Shown here piece by piece: positions 17,367-26,476 of a stretch of DNA of 50,285 bases. Under the pieces are notes generated by a model that was not told the DNA's origin, ran no database searches, and saw only the letters and a program-made list of their open reading frames with translations. Position 1 is the stretch's first letter. Each line of letters begins with the position of its first letter. A program made the translations under genes and the position numbers. Source of the DNA: Bacteroidales bacterium (GTDB lineage: Bacteria > Bacteroidota > Bacteroidia > Bacteroidales > Bacteroidaceae); NCBI GenBank assembly GCA_030528885.1, contig JAUMXY010000020.1, forward strand, positions 1 to 50,285. Reading direction: 5' to 3'.

Positions 17367-19010
17367 ATGAAAAAGACACTGCTCTACGCGCTCGGAATCA
17401 TGCTGCTGGCAGCATGTTCTGACAATGACGACAGCATTACTGACGTCCCGCCTACAGACAACAATAAACCTGAATGGTATTATGCAGGCGGCGAATTAGG
17501 CACTGCTTACCTCACCACAGCGAATGCTTTTGAGCAACCTGCACCAGCTGTGGAGGACGCAGGCATGATGCAGTCGTTCCTGAACGGTGAGGCGCTGTTT
17601 GAAAAGCAATTCATGTCGAACAACAGCGGCACTCGCCACGGACTTGGACCTGTGTACATCCGCACTTCGTGCATGCACTGCCATCCAGGATACGGCCATG
17701 GACAGCGCATACCAGAAGGAAGCTTCAGCACCAAGGACCCAGGCAACGGATGCCTGCTCGTCGTTTACAATCCCGAGACCAACGCTTATGTCAACTGGTT
17801 GGCTGGCATGCCACAAAGCCATGCTGTAGCACCTTTCAAGGCGCCTGTAGATGAAAGCAAAATACAGGTCAAGTGGCTGAATGCCAAAGACGGATGGGAC
17901 AACACATTTCCCGACGGAGAGACCTACGAACTGCAATATCCTGAAGTGACAATGCCCAAGGAGGCTATCTATGTCTATAACCAAGGCTTCGACGGATTGG
18001 GCGACTATGAGGTGCGACTGGAAAGCACCATCGGCATCTACGGAACAGGATTGCTCGATGCCATTGACGAAAAGGACATCGTGGCAGAATGGGCCAAGCA
18101 AGAGAAGGACGGATACATGCGCAACGGCCTGAACACTGCTTTCTTCGAGAACGGACAGTGGAAGAGCTTCTACAAGAACACAGCACAAGGCAACGGCAAG
18201 GAGTACGTACGGCGTTTCACCTACGCCATGAGCCGCGGACCGCTGTTGGACGGAGCTGGCGCGAATGCCATCTGGAACATTACCAATGTGACCCGCTCTG
18301 ACCGCCGCTACCATTATCTGGATGCAGCAGGAACTTACGCTGAGTATTCGGCGAAGGACAAGGAAGTACAAGAGGGATTTGAGGAGTACATAGCCAAGGT
18401 TGACCCCAACAAGGAACACCCATCGTGGTGGGATGGAGACATGGAGAGCCGCATCAAGAATTACCTCACAGCCAAAGACCTGAAAGTAGAGATGAGCGAC
18501 CAGGAGTACATTGACCTGCTCATCTGGCATCGTGGATTGGCAGTGCCAGCGGTACGAGACATCAACAACCCTGCCGTACAGAGAGGCAAGGAGGTATTTG
18601 CCCAAATCGGGTGCGACTACTGCCACCGTCCTTCGTGGACAACAGGTGATGATATGGTCGAAGACCCCGCCCTCTTCAAGAGCGGTATGGCAGCATTGGA
18701 GATGCCCCGCTATCCTCAGCAGAAAATATGGCCCTACACCGACATGGTACAGCACAAGCTGCACATGGCTAACGATATCCGCACGGGCTGGTGCCGCACA
18801 ACGCCTCTCTGGGGACGCGGACTGCACCAGAAGTGTACAGGCAGCGCAACAGCCGACCGCCTGCATGACTGCCGTGCCCGAACAGCGCTGGAAGCTATCA
18901 TGTGGCACGGATACTCGGAGCAGAGCGATGCATACGAATGCATCAAGAAATTCCGCGAACTGCCCAAGGACGATCGCGACGCTGTCTGCGCCTTTGTAGA
19001 TGCCATTTAA
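17367..19010 (+). CDS. Di-heme oxidoreductase family (DUF1111) lipoprotein
   Basis: 547 residues with a lipoprotein signal (LLAACSD). Two covalent heme-binding CxxCH motifs are visible: CMHCH at 102-106 and CDYCH at 416-420. The C-terminal block TPLWGRGL...LHDCRARTALEAIMWHG is diagnostic of DUF1111, related to MauG/cytochrome c peroxidases. The protein should act outside the inner membrane. In other bacteria DUF1111 genes neighbour imelysins in iron-regulated clusters, consistent with a redox role in metal uptake. Maturation of its c-type hemes would require the CcsBA encoded next. Confidence 0.9.
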   Translation: MKKTLLYALGIMLLAACSDNDDSITDVPPTDNNKPEWYYAGGELGTAYLTTANAFEQPAPAVEDAGMMQSFLNGEALFEKQFMSNNSGTRHGLGPVYIRTSCMHCHPGYGHGQRIPEGSFSTKDPGNGCLLVVYNPETNAYVNWLAGMPQSHAVAPFKAPVDESKIQVKWLNAKDGWDNTFPDGETYELQYPEVTMPKEAIYVYNQGFDGLGDYEVRLESTIGIYGTGLLDAIDEKDIVAEWAKQEKDGYMRNGLNTAFFENGQWKSFYKNTAQGNGKEYVRRFTYAMSRGPLLDGAGANAIWNITNVTRSDRRYHYLDAAGTYAEYSAKDKEVQEGFEEYIAKVDPNKEHPSWWDGDMESRIKNYLTAKDLKVEMSDQEYIDLLIWHRGLAVPAVRDINNPAVQRGKEVFAQIGCDYCHRPSWTTGDDMVEDPALFKSGMAALEMPRYPQQKIWPYTDMVQHKLHMANDIRTGWCRTTPLWGRGLHQKCTGSATADRLHDCRARTALEAIMWHGYSEQSDAYECIKKFRELPKDDRDAVCAFVDAI

Positions 19011-19034
19011 GGCACTCATCTATCCCCTCTTCCC

Positions 19035-19060
19035 GTTGCTGGCAGGTCTTATCCAGCAAC
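19035..19060 (+). terminator. Hairpin after the di-heme gene
   Basis: Perfect 8-bp stem GTTGCTGG/CCAGCAAC with a 10-nt loop; T-rich sequence begins only about 8 nt later, so termination would be partial at best. Confidence 0.4.
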
Positions 19061-19118
19061 AGGCAGAGTTTTCGTATCTTTTTCTCCAATCATCGTTCTT
19101 ATTTCCAAAACATTGTCG

Positions 19119-19126
19119 TATATTTG
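19119..19126 (+). promoter_or_regulatory. Possible -7 box for the CcsBA gene
   Basis: TATATTTG matches the consensus 26 nt before the CcsBA start, but the -33 position reads GTTC rather than TTG. The gene may have its own weak promoter or rely on readthrough. Confidence 0.4.
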
Positions 19127-19151
19127 TTCTTGAATATAGATTTGCAGCTGT

Positions 19152-21371
19152 ATGAAGTCACTGAAAATAATGTCCTTTGGCACACTGGCTATCATTACCT
19201 TGGTTTTGATGGCTGCCTCAATCGCCGAGCATCTCTGGGGGACGGAGGTGGCACGAAACTGCTTCTACACTGCACCATGGGTGCTTGTGCTGTGGGGAGT
19301 GTGCGCCATAGCATCAGCCGTTCTAGTCTGGAGAGGGCGGCGACGTATGGGCTATGGTGGGGTACTGATTCATCTGGCGTTGATTGGCATGCTGTGCGGT
19401 GCGCTTACCACGCATCTCACGGCTGTCACGGGGCAAGTGGAGCTGACAAGCGGCGACGAAAGCCTGAACACATTCACCGAATCTGACGGCAACATTGGGC
19501 ATTTCCCCTTCGGCATCAAGCTACTCAGCAACAGCACCGCATATTACCCTGGCACTCAGACACCCATGGACTATGTGAGCCTTGTGGAAATCACGGATGA
19601 GGAGGGGACGAGCACGGAGGGGCGCATCTCGATGAATCAGATTCTGGTACATGACGGATGGCGCTTCTACCAGAAAGCTATGGGCAGCGACTACTCTGTG
19701 TTGACTGTCAACCACGACCCATGGGGCATTGGAATCACCTATACGGGGTACACCTTGCTGCTGATAGGCATCATCCTCTTCTTTTTCCAGAAACAAAGCG
19801 GATTCAGGCAAGCGCTAACACACAAGGCATGGCAAAAAGCAACGCTGACAACAGCGATACTTCTTGGCACAACACAACTCGCTACAGCATCAGAACCCGA
19901 GACGTTGCAGCGTGGAGTGGCAAAAACTTTTGGGCAACTGTATGTATATCACAATGGACGTGTCCAGCCCATGCAGACGCTGGCACGAAACTTCTGCGTG
20001 AAACTTTACGGAAAACCTTCCTACAAGGGACTGACGGCGGAACAGGTGCTGACGGGATGGCTCTTTTACTATGACGAATGGAAAAACGAGCCTATGATTC
20101 GGGTGAAGGACGAGGGAATGCAGCAGTTGCTGGGCTTGCAGGGAGAATACGCAAGACTGACCGACTTCTACGACACCAATGGCTACAAACTGGATGCCGT
20201 TCAGTCTGAGGAGCGGAACAGGACCTGGCAGGAGACTAACGAGAAATGCAAGCTGGCTGGTCTCATGTTCACGGGAAGAGGCCTACTGATATTCCCCTAC
20301 TCCGACGACGGAGGAGAAACGACGCAATGGTACTCGTGGGTGGATGACTTGCCCATGCAGATGCCCGTTGACGACAAACGCTTCATCTTGGGATGCATGG
20401 ACTACGTGGCTCAATGTCTGCAAAACGGCAGAAACATCGAAGCAAACAATACGCTGACTAAAATAAAGGAATATCAAGAGGAGAAAGCTGCTGCCGATGC
20501 GCTGCCCACTCCTTTGAGATTTGAGGCAGAACTGCTCTACAACAAGATTGCGCACACCCGACCTGTCGCCATCGTCTGCCTCATCATGGGTTTCTGTTTC
20601 TACTTCCTGTCGCTGCGCAGTCTCATCGCTGACAGACGCCTTCCACGCTGGTGCGTCATCGGGCAGAGCCTCACGTTGGCATTGGTCGGCTGCTGGCTAC
20701 TGACGTTGCTGTCGCTGCGCGGATATATCGGGGGATACGCTCCTTTCACCAATGGCTTTGAGACGATGCTGCTAATGGGGCTTTTCGCTGCTTTCGGCGG
20801 TGTGGCCTTCCAGCAGAAAATGCCGTTGGTTCAACCTTTCGGGCTGATTCTTTGCGGACAGACCATCCTCGTGGCCATGATGGGAGACAGTAACCCTGCC
20901 GTGACGCCGCTCATGCCTGTCTTGTCCTCGCCGCTTCTGAGCATCCATGTCGTGGTCATCATGATTTCTTATGCGCTGCTGGCCATCATGGCGCTCAATG
21001 GGGGAACGGCTTGCCTCATCGCCCTGCTGCGCAAAAGGGGCATGGCTGCACCTGCCAAGAACCCAGAGTTCATGCTGAGCCTGGTCAACAGGCTGCTGCT
21101 CTATCCTGCCCTGCTGCTGCTGGCGCTGGGCATCTTCATCGGCGCCGTGTGGGCAAACCAGTCGTGGGGTGCCTATTGGAGCTGGGACCCAAAGGAAACT
21201 TGGGCGCTCATCACGCTGTTCATCTACAGCTTTCCGCTTCACAGCAGGTCGATGGCAGCCTTTTCACGCCCCAGCCTGTTCAATCTCTATTGCTTCATAG
21301 CCTTCGCCTCTGTGCTGATGACCTATCTGGGTGTCAACTATCTGCTGGGGGGAATGCACAGCTACGCTTAA
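19152..21371 (+). CDS. CcsBA-type cytochrome c assembly protein
   Basis: 739 residues combining a ResB/CcsB-like N-terminal part (helices about 7-30, 42-58 and 70-88, a periplasmic segment, then a further helix near 200) with a C-terminal CcsA part of several helices. The heme-handling tryptophan-rich motif WGAYWSWDPKETW starts at residue 672, followed by the conserved helix around YLGVNYLLGGMHSYA. The protein moves heme across the inner membrane and attaches it to CxxCH motifs. The only CxxCH protein in this window is the di-heme oxidoreductase directly upstream, its likely client. It converges on the M20 gene with only 18 nt between the stops and no clear terminator. Confidence 0.9.
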   Translation: MKSLKIMSFGTLAIITLVLMAASIAEHLWGTEVARNCFYTAPWVLVLWGVCAIASAVLVWRGRRRMGYGGVLIHLALIGMLCGALTTHLTAVTGQVELTSGDESLNTFTESDGNIGHFPFGIKLLSNSTAYYPGTQTPMDYVSLVEITDEEGTSTEGRISMNQILVHDGWRFYQKAMGSDYSVLTVNHDPWGIGITYTGYTLLLIGIILFFFQKQSGFRQALTHKAWQKATLTTAILLGTTQLATASEPETLQRGVAKTFGQLYVYHNGRVQPMQTLARNFCVKLYGKPSYKGLTAEQVLTGWLFYYDEWKNEPMIRVKDEGMQQLLGLQGEYARLTDFYDTNGYKLDAVQSEERNRTWQETNEKCKLAGLMFTGRGLLIFPYSDDGGETTQWYSWVDDLPMQMPVDDKRFILGCMDYVAQCLQNGRNIEANNTLTKIKEYQEEKAAADALPTPLRFEAELLYNKIAHTRPVAIVCLIMGFCFYFLSLRSLIADRRLPRWCVIGQSLTLALVGCWLLTLLSLRGYIGGYAPFTNGFETMLLMGLFAAFGGVAFQQKMPLVQPFGLILCGQTILVAMMGDSNPAVTPLMPVLSSPLLSIHVVVIMISYALLAIMALNGGTACLIALLRKRGMAAPAKNPEFMLSLVNRLLLYPALLLLALGIFIGAVWANQSWGAYWSWDPKETWALITLFIYSFPLHSRSMAAFSRPSLFNLYCFIAFASVLMTYLGVNYLLGGMHSYA

Positions 21372-21389
21372 GGAGACGGCATCACTGGT

Positions 21390-22457
21390 TCAAACCGCCA
21401 TGTTTCTGAGCAGCTTCACATACAGCGAGATAGCATCATCTATCTCGCTGATTTTTACATACTCATCAGCCGTATGAGAACGGGAAGACTCGCCTGGACC
21501 TAACTTCAGCGAAGGGAAACGCATCAGGGCTTGGTCGCTCAACGTGGGCGAGCCGAAGGGCTTGAGGCCTGCGCTGATGCAAGCCTGGACAAAGGGGTGC
21601 GTCTCGTCTATCTTGGAAGAGGACAAGCGGAAGGAGCGTGCCTTCAGCTCTGAGGTGAGGTGCGCTTGGAAGAAATCGAAAATCTCTTCGTTGGAATAAC
21701 ATTCGTTGGAACGGACATCGATGGTGAACGTGCAGGTATCGGGAACGACATTGTGCTGTGTGCCAGCATTCACAATCGTGACCGTCTGCTTGACGGGTCC
21801 CAGCAGCTCCGTCTGCTTGGGGAACTGCCACGCTGCCAACCACTGAATGTCCTTCATCGCATGGTAGATGGCGTTGTCGCCCTCATTGCGCGCCGCATGC
21901 CCTGCCTTGCCGTGAGCGGTGGCATCTATCACCATCAGCCCTTTCTCGGCGATGGCTGGCTGCATGCCTGTCGGTTCACCCACTATGGCAAAGTCTATCT
22001 TGGGCAGGAGAGGCAAAACGCTTTCAATGCCGTTCTTGCCGCTGACTTCTTCTTCGCAAGAGGCAAGATAGACCAAATTAAAAGGATTTTCCTCTGCACG
22101 CAGAATCATGAATGCCTGCAAAAGCGCCATCAAGCCGCCGCCGCAGTCGTTGCTGCCCAATCCGTAAAGCCTGCCGTCCTCGACCACAGGAGTGAAAGGG
22201 TCATGCTGCCAGCCAGCCACAGGTTTTACGGTGTCTATATGGGCATTCAGCAAGATGGTCGGTTTCTCAGCATCGAAACCATCGCTCACGCACCACAGGT
22301 TGTTGCCGCTTCGCTGGGGCGACAGTCCCTTTTCCTGCATATAACCCTCCATCACATCTGCTGCAGCCGCCTCATCACGGCTCACACTCGGCGTGGCTAT
22401 CAGCCGTTTCAGCAAATCCACGGCATCATTTATGTTCGCTTGATTCTTCATCCTCAT
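21390..22457 (-). CDS. M20-family amidohydrolase (ArgE-like acyl-ornithine deacetylase)
   Basis: 355 residues with the di-zinc M20 ligands in order: NAHIDTV, GSNDCGGG, the CEEEVSG catalytic glutamates, and VGEPTG. The HAARNEGDNAIY segment marks the dimerisation domain. Among M20 subfamilies the sequence looks closest to acetylornithine deacetylase; in Bacteroidetes the substrate may be N-succinyl-ornithine. No arginine gene lies next to it, so the substrate is not secured by context. ATGs at 22457 and 22451 are both possible starts. Confidence 0.82.
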   Translation of the reverse strand: MRMKNQANINDAVDLLKRLIATPSVSRDEAAAADVMEGYMQEKGLSPQRSGNNLWCVSDGFDAEKPTILLNAHIDTVKPVAGWQHDPFTPVVEDGRLYGLGSNDCGGGLMALLQAFMILRAEENPFNLVYLASCEEEVSGKNGIESVLPLLPKIDFAIVGEPTGMQPAIAEKGLMVIDATAHGKAGHAARNEGDNAIYHAMKDIQWLAAWQFPKQTELLGPVKQTVTIVNAGTQHNVVPDTCTFTIDVRSNECYSNEEIFDFFQAHLTSELKARSFRLSSSKIDETHPFVQACISAGLKPFGSPTLSDQALMRFPSLKLGPGESSRSHTADEYVKISEIDDAISLYVKLLRNMAV

Positions 22458-22473
22458 TCCGTTTTTAGAAAAA

Positions 22474-22481
22474 CAAAGATA
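22474..22481 (-). promoter_or_regulatory. Candidate -7 box for the M20 gene
   Basis: Reads TATCTTTG on the minus strand, 17 nt upstream of the start; no good -33 at 19-21 nt. A 14-bp direct repeat (AGCAAGAAAAAGCA) starting near 22512 and 22532 lies just upstream. Confidence 0.5.
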
Positions 22482-22699
22482 AGGCTTTTTATGCTTTGAG
22501 CCTCAGCAACAAGCAAGAAAAAGCAGAAGGCAGCAAGAAAAAGCATCTTTTCCCGCCATTTCACCCTCGTTTTGTTTGGCAAAAGGTAAAAGAAAGCACA
22601 CAAAACCCAATCCTTTCGGCCCTATCTCCATCATTTGCCACCCGTCAAACGAGGACATGAAACAGGACCTTGAAAACCCTCCTTTTTTACCTCAAAAGA

Positions 22700-22760
22700 G
22701 GTGAGACTCTCACCGAGGTATAGGTGAGACTCTTACCGAGGTATAGGCGAGAGTCTCACC
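22700..22760. repeat. Array of three 15-bp palindromes at 23-bp spacing
   Basis: Three near-perfect palindromes occupy 22700-22714, 22723-22737 and 22746-22760. The first is perfect around a central base (GGTGAGA-C-TCTCACC); the other two carry one mismatch each. They are joined by 8-bp links (GAGGTATA in both cases). The rest of 22458-22996 contains no gene. Confidence 0.85.
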
Positions 22761-22949
22761 AGTTTTGGGGTAGCGATTGTACCTATTCAGACATTCCGCA
22801 ACACCCATTATTCCATCCCATCAAGAAGCAATAAAGAAAAGGAAGTCCTTTTGCCGCCGTTCTCCGCTAAAGTGCGTGCAAGAACACGCTATTTTCACCT
22901 CTTTCACATTATTTTATAAGTAAAGGACGGCTTTTTAGGGAGAAAATCG

Positions 22950-22957
22950 TACCTTTG
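22950..22957 (+). promoter_or_regulatory. Candidate -7 box for glyS
   Basis: TACCTTTG lies 39 nt before the start codon of the glycyl-tRNA synthetase gene; the -33 region lacks a clear TTG. Confidence 0.5.
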
Positions 22958-22996
22958 CACGATAAATACATGATTAGAATTAAAAGAACAACATAA

Positions 22997-24550
22997 ATGG
23001 CACAGCAAGAAGACATTTTCAAGAAAGTGGTTAGCCACTGCAAGGAATACGGATTCGTATTCCCTTCATCAGAGATTTACGACGGACTCGGCGCCGTATA
23101 CGACTATGGACAGAACGGCGTTGAGCTGAAAAACAATATCAAGCAGTACTGGTGGCAGTACATGGTGCTTCTGCATGAGAACATCGTAGGTTTGGACTCA
23201 GCCATCTTCATGCACCCAACCATCTGGAAGGCATCAGGCCATGTGGACGCATTCAACGACCCTCTCATCGACAACCGCGACTCAAAGAAGCGCTACCGTG
23301 CTGACGTGCTCATCGAGGAGCAGATTGCCAAGTACGAAGACAAGATTGAGAAGGAAGTGGCAAAGGCCAAGAAGCGTTTCGGCGACTCCTTCGACGAGGC
23401 GCAGTATCGTACCACATCCGCACGCGTGCTGGAGGAACAGGCAAAACGCGACAACCTGCACAAGCGCTATCAGGAAGTCATGAACGCTGAGGGCGGCATC
23501 AACCTCGAAGGCATGAAGCAGATTATCCTCGACGAGGAAATCGTCTGCCCACTCTCAGGCACTCGCAACTGGACAGACGTACGCCAGTTCAACCTGATGT
23601 TCAAGACAGAAATGGGAGCAGCAGCAGAAGGAGCATCAACCATCTACCTCCGCCCAGAAACAGCACAGGGCATCTTCGTCAACTACCTCAACGTGCAGAA
23701 GACCGGACGCATGAAGGTTCCATTCGGAATTGCGCAGATAGGCAAAGCCTTCCGCAACGAGATTGTAGCACGCCAGTTCATCTTCCGCATGCGAGAATTC
23801 GAGCAGATGGAAATGCAGTTCTTCGTTAAGCCAGGCACAGAGCTCCAGTGGTTTGACGAGTGGAAAAAGCGTCGCATGGCATGGCATCAGGCACTGGGCT
23901 TCGGCGCAGAAAACTACCGCTTCCACGACCACGACAAGCTGGCTCACTACGCCAACGCCGCAACAGACGTGGAATTCAAACTCCCATTCGGCTTCAAGGA
24001 GGTGGAAGGCATCCACTCACGCACAGATTTCGACCTCTCGCAGCATGCCAAGTTCTCAGGCAAGAAGATTGAATACTTCGACCCAGAAGACAACACTTCA
24101 TACACCCCATACGTCATCGAGACCTCTATCGGCGTGGACCGCATGTTCCTCTCTATCATGTGCCACAGCTACTGTGAGGAGAAACTCGAAGACGGACAGA
24201 CACGCACCGTGCTCCGCCTCCCAGCAGCGCTTGCACCAGTCAAGCTGGCAGTGTTCCCACTCACCAAGAAAGACGGACTGCCAGAGAAGGCACGCGAGAT
24301 TATCGATAGCCTCAAGTTCCACTTCAACTGCAAATACGAGGAGAAAGACCAAATTGGCAAGCGTTACCGCCGTCAGGATGCCATCGGTACACCTTTCTGC
24401 GTGACTGTGGACAACCAGACACTCGAAGACAACACCGTCACTCTCCGCTACCGCGACACCATGAAGCAGGAACGTGTCAACATCAGCGACTTGCGCGGCA
24501 TCATCGAGGACCAGGTGACTATCACAAGCCTGCTCAAGAACCTCAAATAA
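22997..24550 (+). CDS. glyS: Glycyl-tRNA synthetase (single-chain type)
   Basis: 517 residues, the length of the homodimeric, eukaryote-like glycyl-tRNA synthetase rather than the alpha/beta bacterial form. Class II motifs are intact: GLGAVYDYGQNGVELKNN near the N-terminus, FNLMFKTEMG and YLRPETAQGIFVNY in the middle, and the motif 3 region PYVIETSIGVDR. The C-terminal anticodon-binding domain is present (LAPVKLAVFPL). It charges tRNA-Gly in the cytoplasm. The following lipoprotein FKBP gene starts 46 nt downstream and may share the transcript. Confidence 0.96.
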   Translation: MAQQEDIFKKVVSHCKEYGFVFPSSEIYDGLGAVYDYGQNGVELKNNIKQYWWQYMVLLHENIVGLDSAIFMHPTIWKASGHVDAFNDPLIDNRDSKKRYRADVLIEEQIAKYEDKIEKEVAKAKKRFGDSFDEAQYRTTSARVLEEQAKRDNLHKRYQEVMNAEGGINLEGMKQIILDEEIVCPLSGTRNWTDVRQFNLMFKTEMGAAAEGASTIYLRPETAQGIFVNYLNVQKTGRMKVPFGIAQIGKAFRNEIVARQFIFRMREFEQMEMQFFVKPGTELQWFDEWKKRRMAWHQALGFGAENYRFHDHDKLAHYANAATDVEFKLPFGFKEVEGIHSRTDFDLSQHAKFSGKKIEYFDPEDNTSYTPYVIETSIGVDRMFLSIMCHSYCEEKLEDGQTRTVLRLPAALAPVKLAVFPLTKKDGLPEKAREIIDSLKFHFNCKYEEKDQIGKRYRRQDAIGTPFCVTVDNQTLEDNTVTLRYRDTMKQERVNISDLRGIIEDQVTITSLLKNLK

Positions 24551-24596
24551 GACGGTTCCGGCAACGAGCAATCATCTCCATTCGACACTTGAAACA

Positions 24597-25214
24597 ATGA
24601 AAAGACTCTTTTACATTTTACCCATCCTCGCCACCCTTCTCTTTCTCACGTCTTGCAGCGAGAACGAGGAGGTTGGAGAGTATGACAACTGGCAGGCACG
24701 CAATCAGCAATATGTTGACTCCATCGCCCAGCTGGCAAATTCAGGCCGCAACGGATGGAGCAAGATGGTTGCCTTCAACCTGGTAGACTCGGTGGAAAGC
24801 CTCAACCCAAACAACAACCACTACATCTACATCCAAAAGTTGGAACAGGGAGCAGGAAACACCCACCCGCTGTACACAGACTCCATCCGCGTACACTACA
24901 TGGGACGTCTCATTCCGTCCGTTTCCTACCCACAAGGGCACATCTTCGGCAAGAGCTACAGCACTTACGTCTTCAACGAAGCGACCGATGTCCCCGCACT
25001 CATGGCAGTAAACGAGAACATCATCGGCTTCTCTACCGCCATCATGCACATGGTCGAAGGCGACCGCTGGAAGATTGTCATCCCCTATTATCTTGGCTAT
25101 GGAGCAGCAGCAACCCTCTCCAACGGCATTCCAGGCTATTCGGCTTTGACATTCGACGTCAAGCTGGCACGCATCTACAAGTATAAGGGAGGAGCCGATA
25201 CCACTTGGCACTAA
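24597..25214 (+). CDS. FKBP-type peptidyl-prolyl isomerase lipoprotein
   Basis: 205 residues with a lipoprotein signal (LFLTSCS). The C-terminal half resembles an FKBP domain: DSIRVHYMGRL, the GFSTAIMHMVEGDRWKIVIPYYLGYG segment and ALTFDVKLARI. It should assist folding of exported proteins in the periplasm. The N-terminal ~80 residues are helical and may dimerise the protein. Several active-site aromatics of FKBP12 are replaced, so strong isomerase activity is not assured. Confidence 0.82.
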   Translation: MKRLFYILPILATLLFLTSCSENEEVGEYDNWQARNQQYVDSIAQLANSGRNGWSKMVAFNLVDSVESLNPNNNHYIYIQKLEQGAGNTHPLYTDSIRVHYMGRLIPSVSYPQGHIFGKSYSTYVFNEATDVPALMAVNENIIGFSTAIMHMVEGDRWKIVIPYYLGYGAAATLSNGIPGYSALTFDVKLARIYKYKGGADTTWH

Positions 25215-25224
25215 AACATCATTT

Positions 25225-25273
25225 ATACATATAGCGGGGGAAGAACTGATGGTTCTTCCCCCGCTATATGTAT
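25225..25273. terminator. Bidirectional terminator between FKBP and asd genes
   Basis: A perfect 22-bp stem (25225-25246 with 25252-25273) with a 5-nt loop, GC-rich at the top (GCGGGGGAAGAAC) and AT-rich at the base on both sides, so it can stop transcription from either direction. Confidence 0.85.
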
Positions 25274-25299
25274 GGAGTTTATGTTGCCAGACTTTCTCT

Positions 25300-26316
25300 T
25301 TATGAACGAGAGAATTCGCCCTTCTTCACCAAGTATTCAGCAATCTGAACAGCATTCAACGCCGCACCCTTCTTGATTTGGTCACCAGAGAGCCAGAAAG
25401 TCAAGCCATTCTCATTAGCGATATCCTTGCGCACACGGCCAACATAGATATCATCCTTGCCTGCTACAAACAGCGGCATTGGATATTTCTGGTTCTTTGG
25501 GTCATCGACAAGCGTAACGCCATCAGCCGCAGCAATAGCAGCCTGTGCATCCTCAACGCTGATAGGCTTCTCCGTCTCAACCCAAACAGCCTCAGAGTGA
25601 GCGCGGAGAGAAGAAATGCGCACGCACATAGCAGAACAGTTCGCATCGGTGTGCATAATCTTCTTTGTCTCGTTAAACATCTTCATCTCCTCCTTAGTAT
25701 AACCATTGTCCTGGAATACATCAATTTGAGGAATCACATTGTATGCCAGCTGATAAGCAAACTTGTTGACTGTAGGCTCCTTGCCGTCAACCAAGTCCTT
25801 GTACTGCTGCTGCAGCTCAGCCATGGCAGCGGCTCCTGCACCAGATGCGCTCTGGTAGCTTGCCACATGGATACGCTTGATGTGGCTCAGCTTCTCTATA
25901 GGCTGGAGCACAACCACCATCATGATTGTTGTACAATTTGGATTGGCAATGATGCCACGTGGACGATTCAGAGCATCCTCTGCATTGCACTCAGGCACAA
26001 CCAGGGGCACATCCTCATCCATGCGGAATGCGCTTGAATTGTCAATCATCACAGCGCCGAACTTGGTGATGTCCTCGGCAAACTCCTTGGACGTGCCTGC
26101 ACCAGCCGATGTGAATGCTACATCCACACCCTTGAAGTCGTCACCATGCTTCAAAAGCTGCACTTCGTACTCTTTGCCACGAAACGCGTATTTCGTGCCT
26201 GCGCTGCGAGGCGAGCCGAAAAGCACAAGTTCATCTACTGGAAAATTTCTCTCATCAAGAACGCGAAGCAATTCCTGTCCTACAGCGCCACTTGCGCCGA
26301 CAATAGCTACTTTCAT
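25300..26316 (-). CDS. asd: Aspartate-semialdehyde dehydrogenase
   Basis: 338 residues. Reduces aspartyl phosphate to aspartate semialdehyde for lysine/diaminopimelate, threonine and methionine synthesis. The NADP-binding [14 protein letters not shown] is at the N-terminus, the nucleophile is Cys128 in NPNCTT, and the [13 protein letters not shown] and [15 protein letters not shown] segments match the family. It stands alone on the minus strand, divergent from the antiporter; dapB, acting later in the same pathway, is at 41345. Confidence 0.96.
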   Translation of the reverse strand: MKVAIVGASGAVGQELLRVLDERNFPVDELVLFGSPRSAGTKYAFRGKEYEVQLLKHGDDFKGVDVAFTSAGAGTSKEFAEDITKFGAVMIDNSSAFRMDEDVPLVVPECNAEDALNRPRGIIANPNCTTIMMVVVLQPIEKLSHIKRIHVASYQSASGAGAAAMAELQQQYKDLVDGKEPTVNKFAYQLAYNVIPQIDVFQDNGYTKEEMKMFNETKKIMHTDANCSAMCVRISSLRAHSEAVWVETEKPISVEDAQAAIAAADGVTLVDDPKNQKYPMPLFVAGKDDIYVGRVRKDIANENGLTFWLSGDQIKKGAALNAVQIAEYLVKKGEFSRS

Positions 26317-26356
26317 CTTATTACCTTGTTTTTTCTTAAATTCATTAAAAACGCTG

Positions 26357-26364
26357 CAAAATTA
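26357..26364 (-). promoter_or_regulatory. Candidate -7 box for asd
   Basis: Reads TAATTTTG on the minus strand, 40 nt upstream of the asd start; the -33 region is TTTC. Confidence 0.45.
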
Positions 26365-26408
26365 CAACTTTTATATAGAAAAAAGAAAGGAGAATATAGG
26401 AAAAAGCG

Positions 26409-26416
26409 TATCTTTG
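26409..26416 (+). promoter_or_regulatory. Candidate -7 box for the antiporter gene
   Basis: TATCTTTG, 60 nt before the TTG start at 26477. No TTG at the usual -33 distance. Confidence 0.5.
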
Positions 26417-26476
26417 CACTAAAATACAGCCAAACAAGGCACTATTTAACAGAAACAGACACCTCAACCTATCATT

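Noticed and set aside
17496-19019. 507-codon open frame antisense to the di-heme oxidoreductase gene
   Set aside because: Composition (Val/Cys/Ser rich, no family resemblance) is that of a mirror frame of a GC-biased gene; the sense protein has clear heme motifs.
22700-22760. Short CRISPR-like array
   Set aside because: Only three units, 8-bp constant links instead of variable spacers, and no cas genes nearby.
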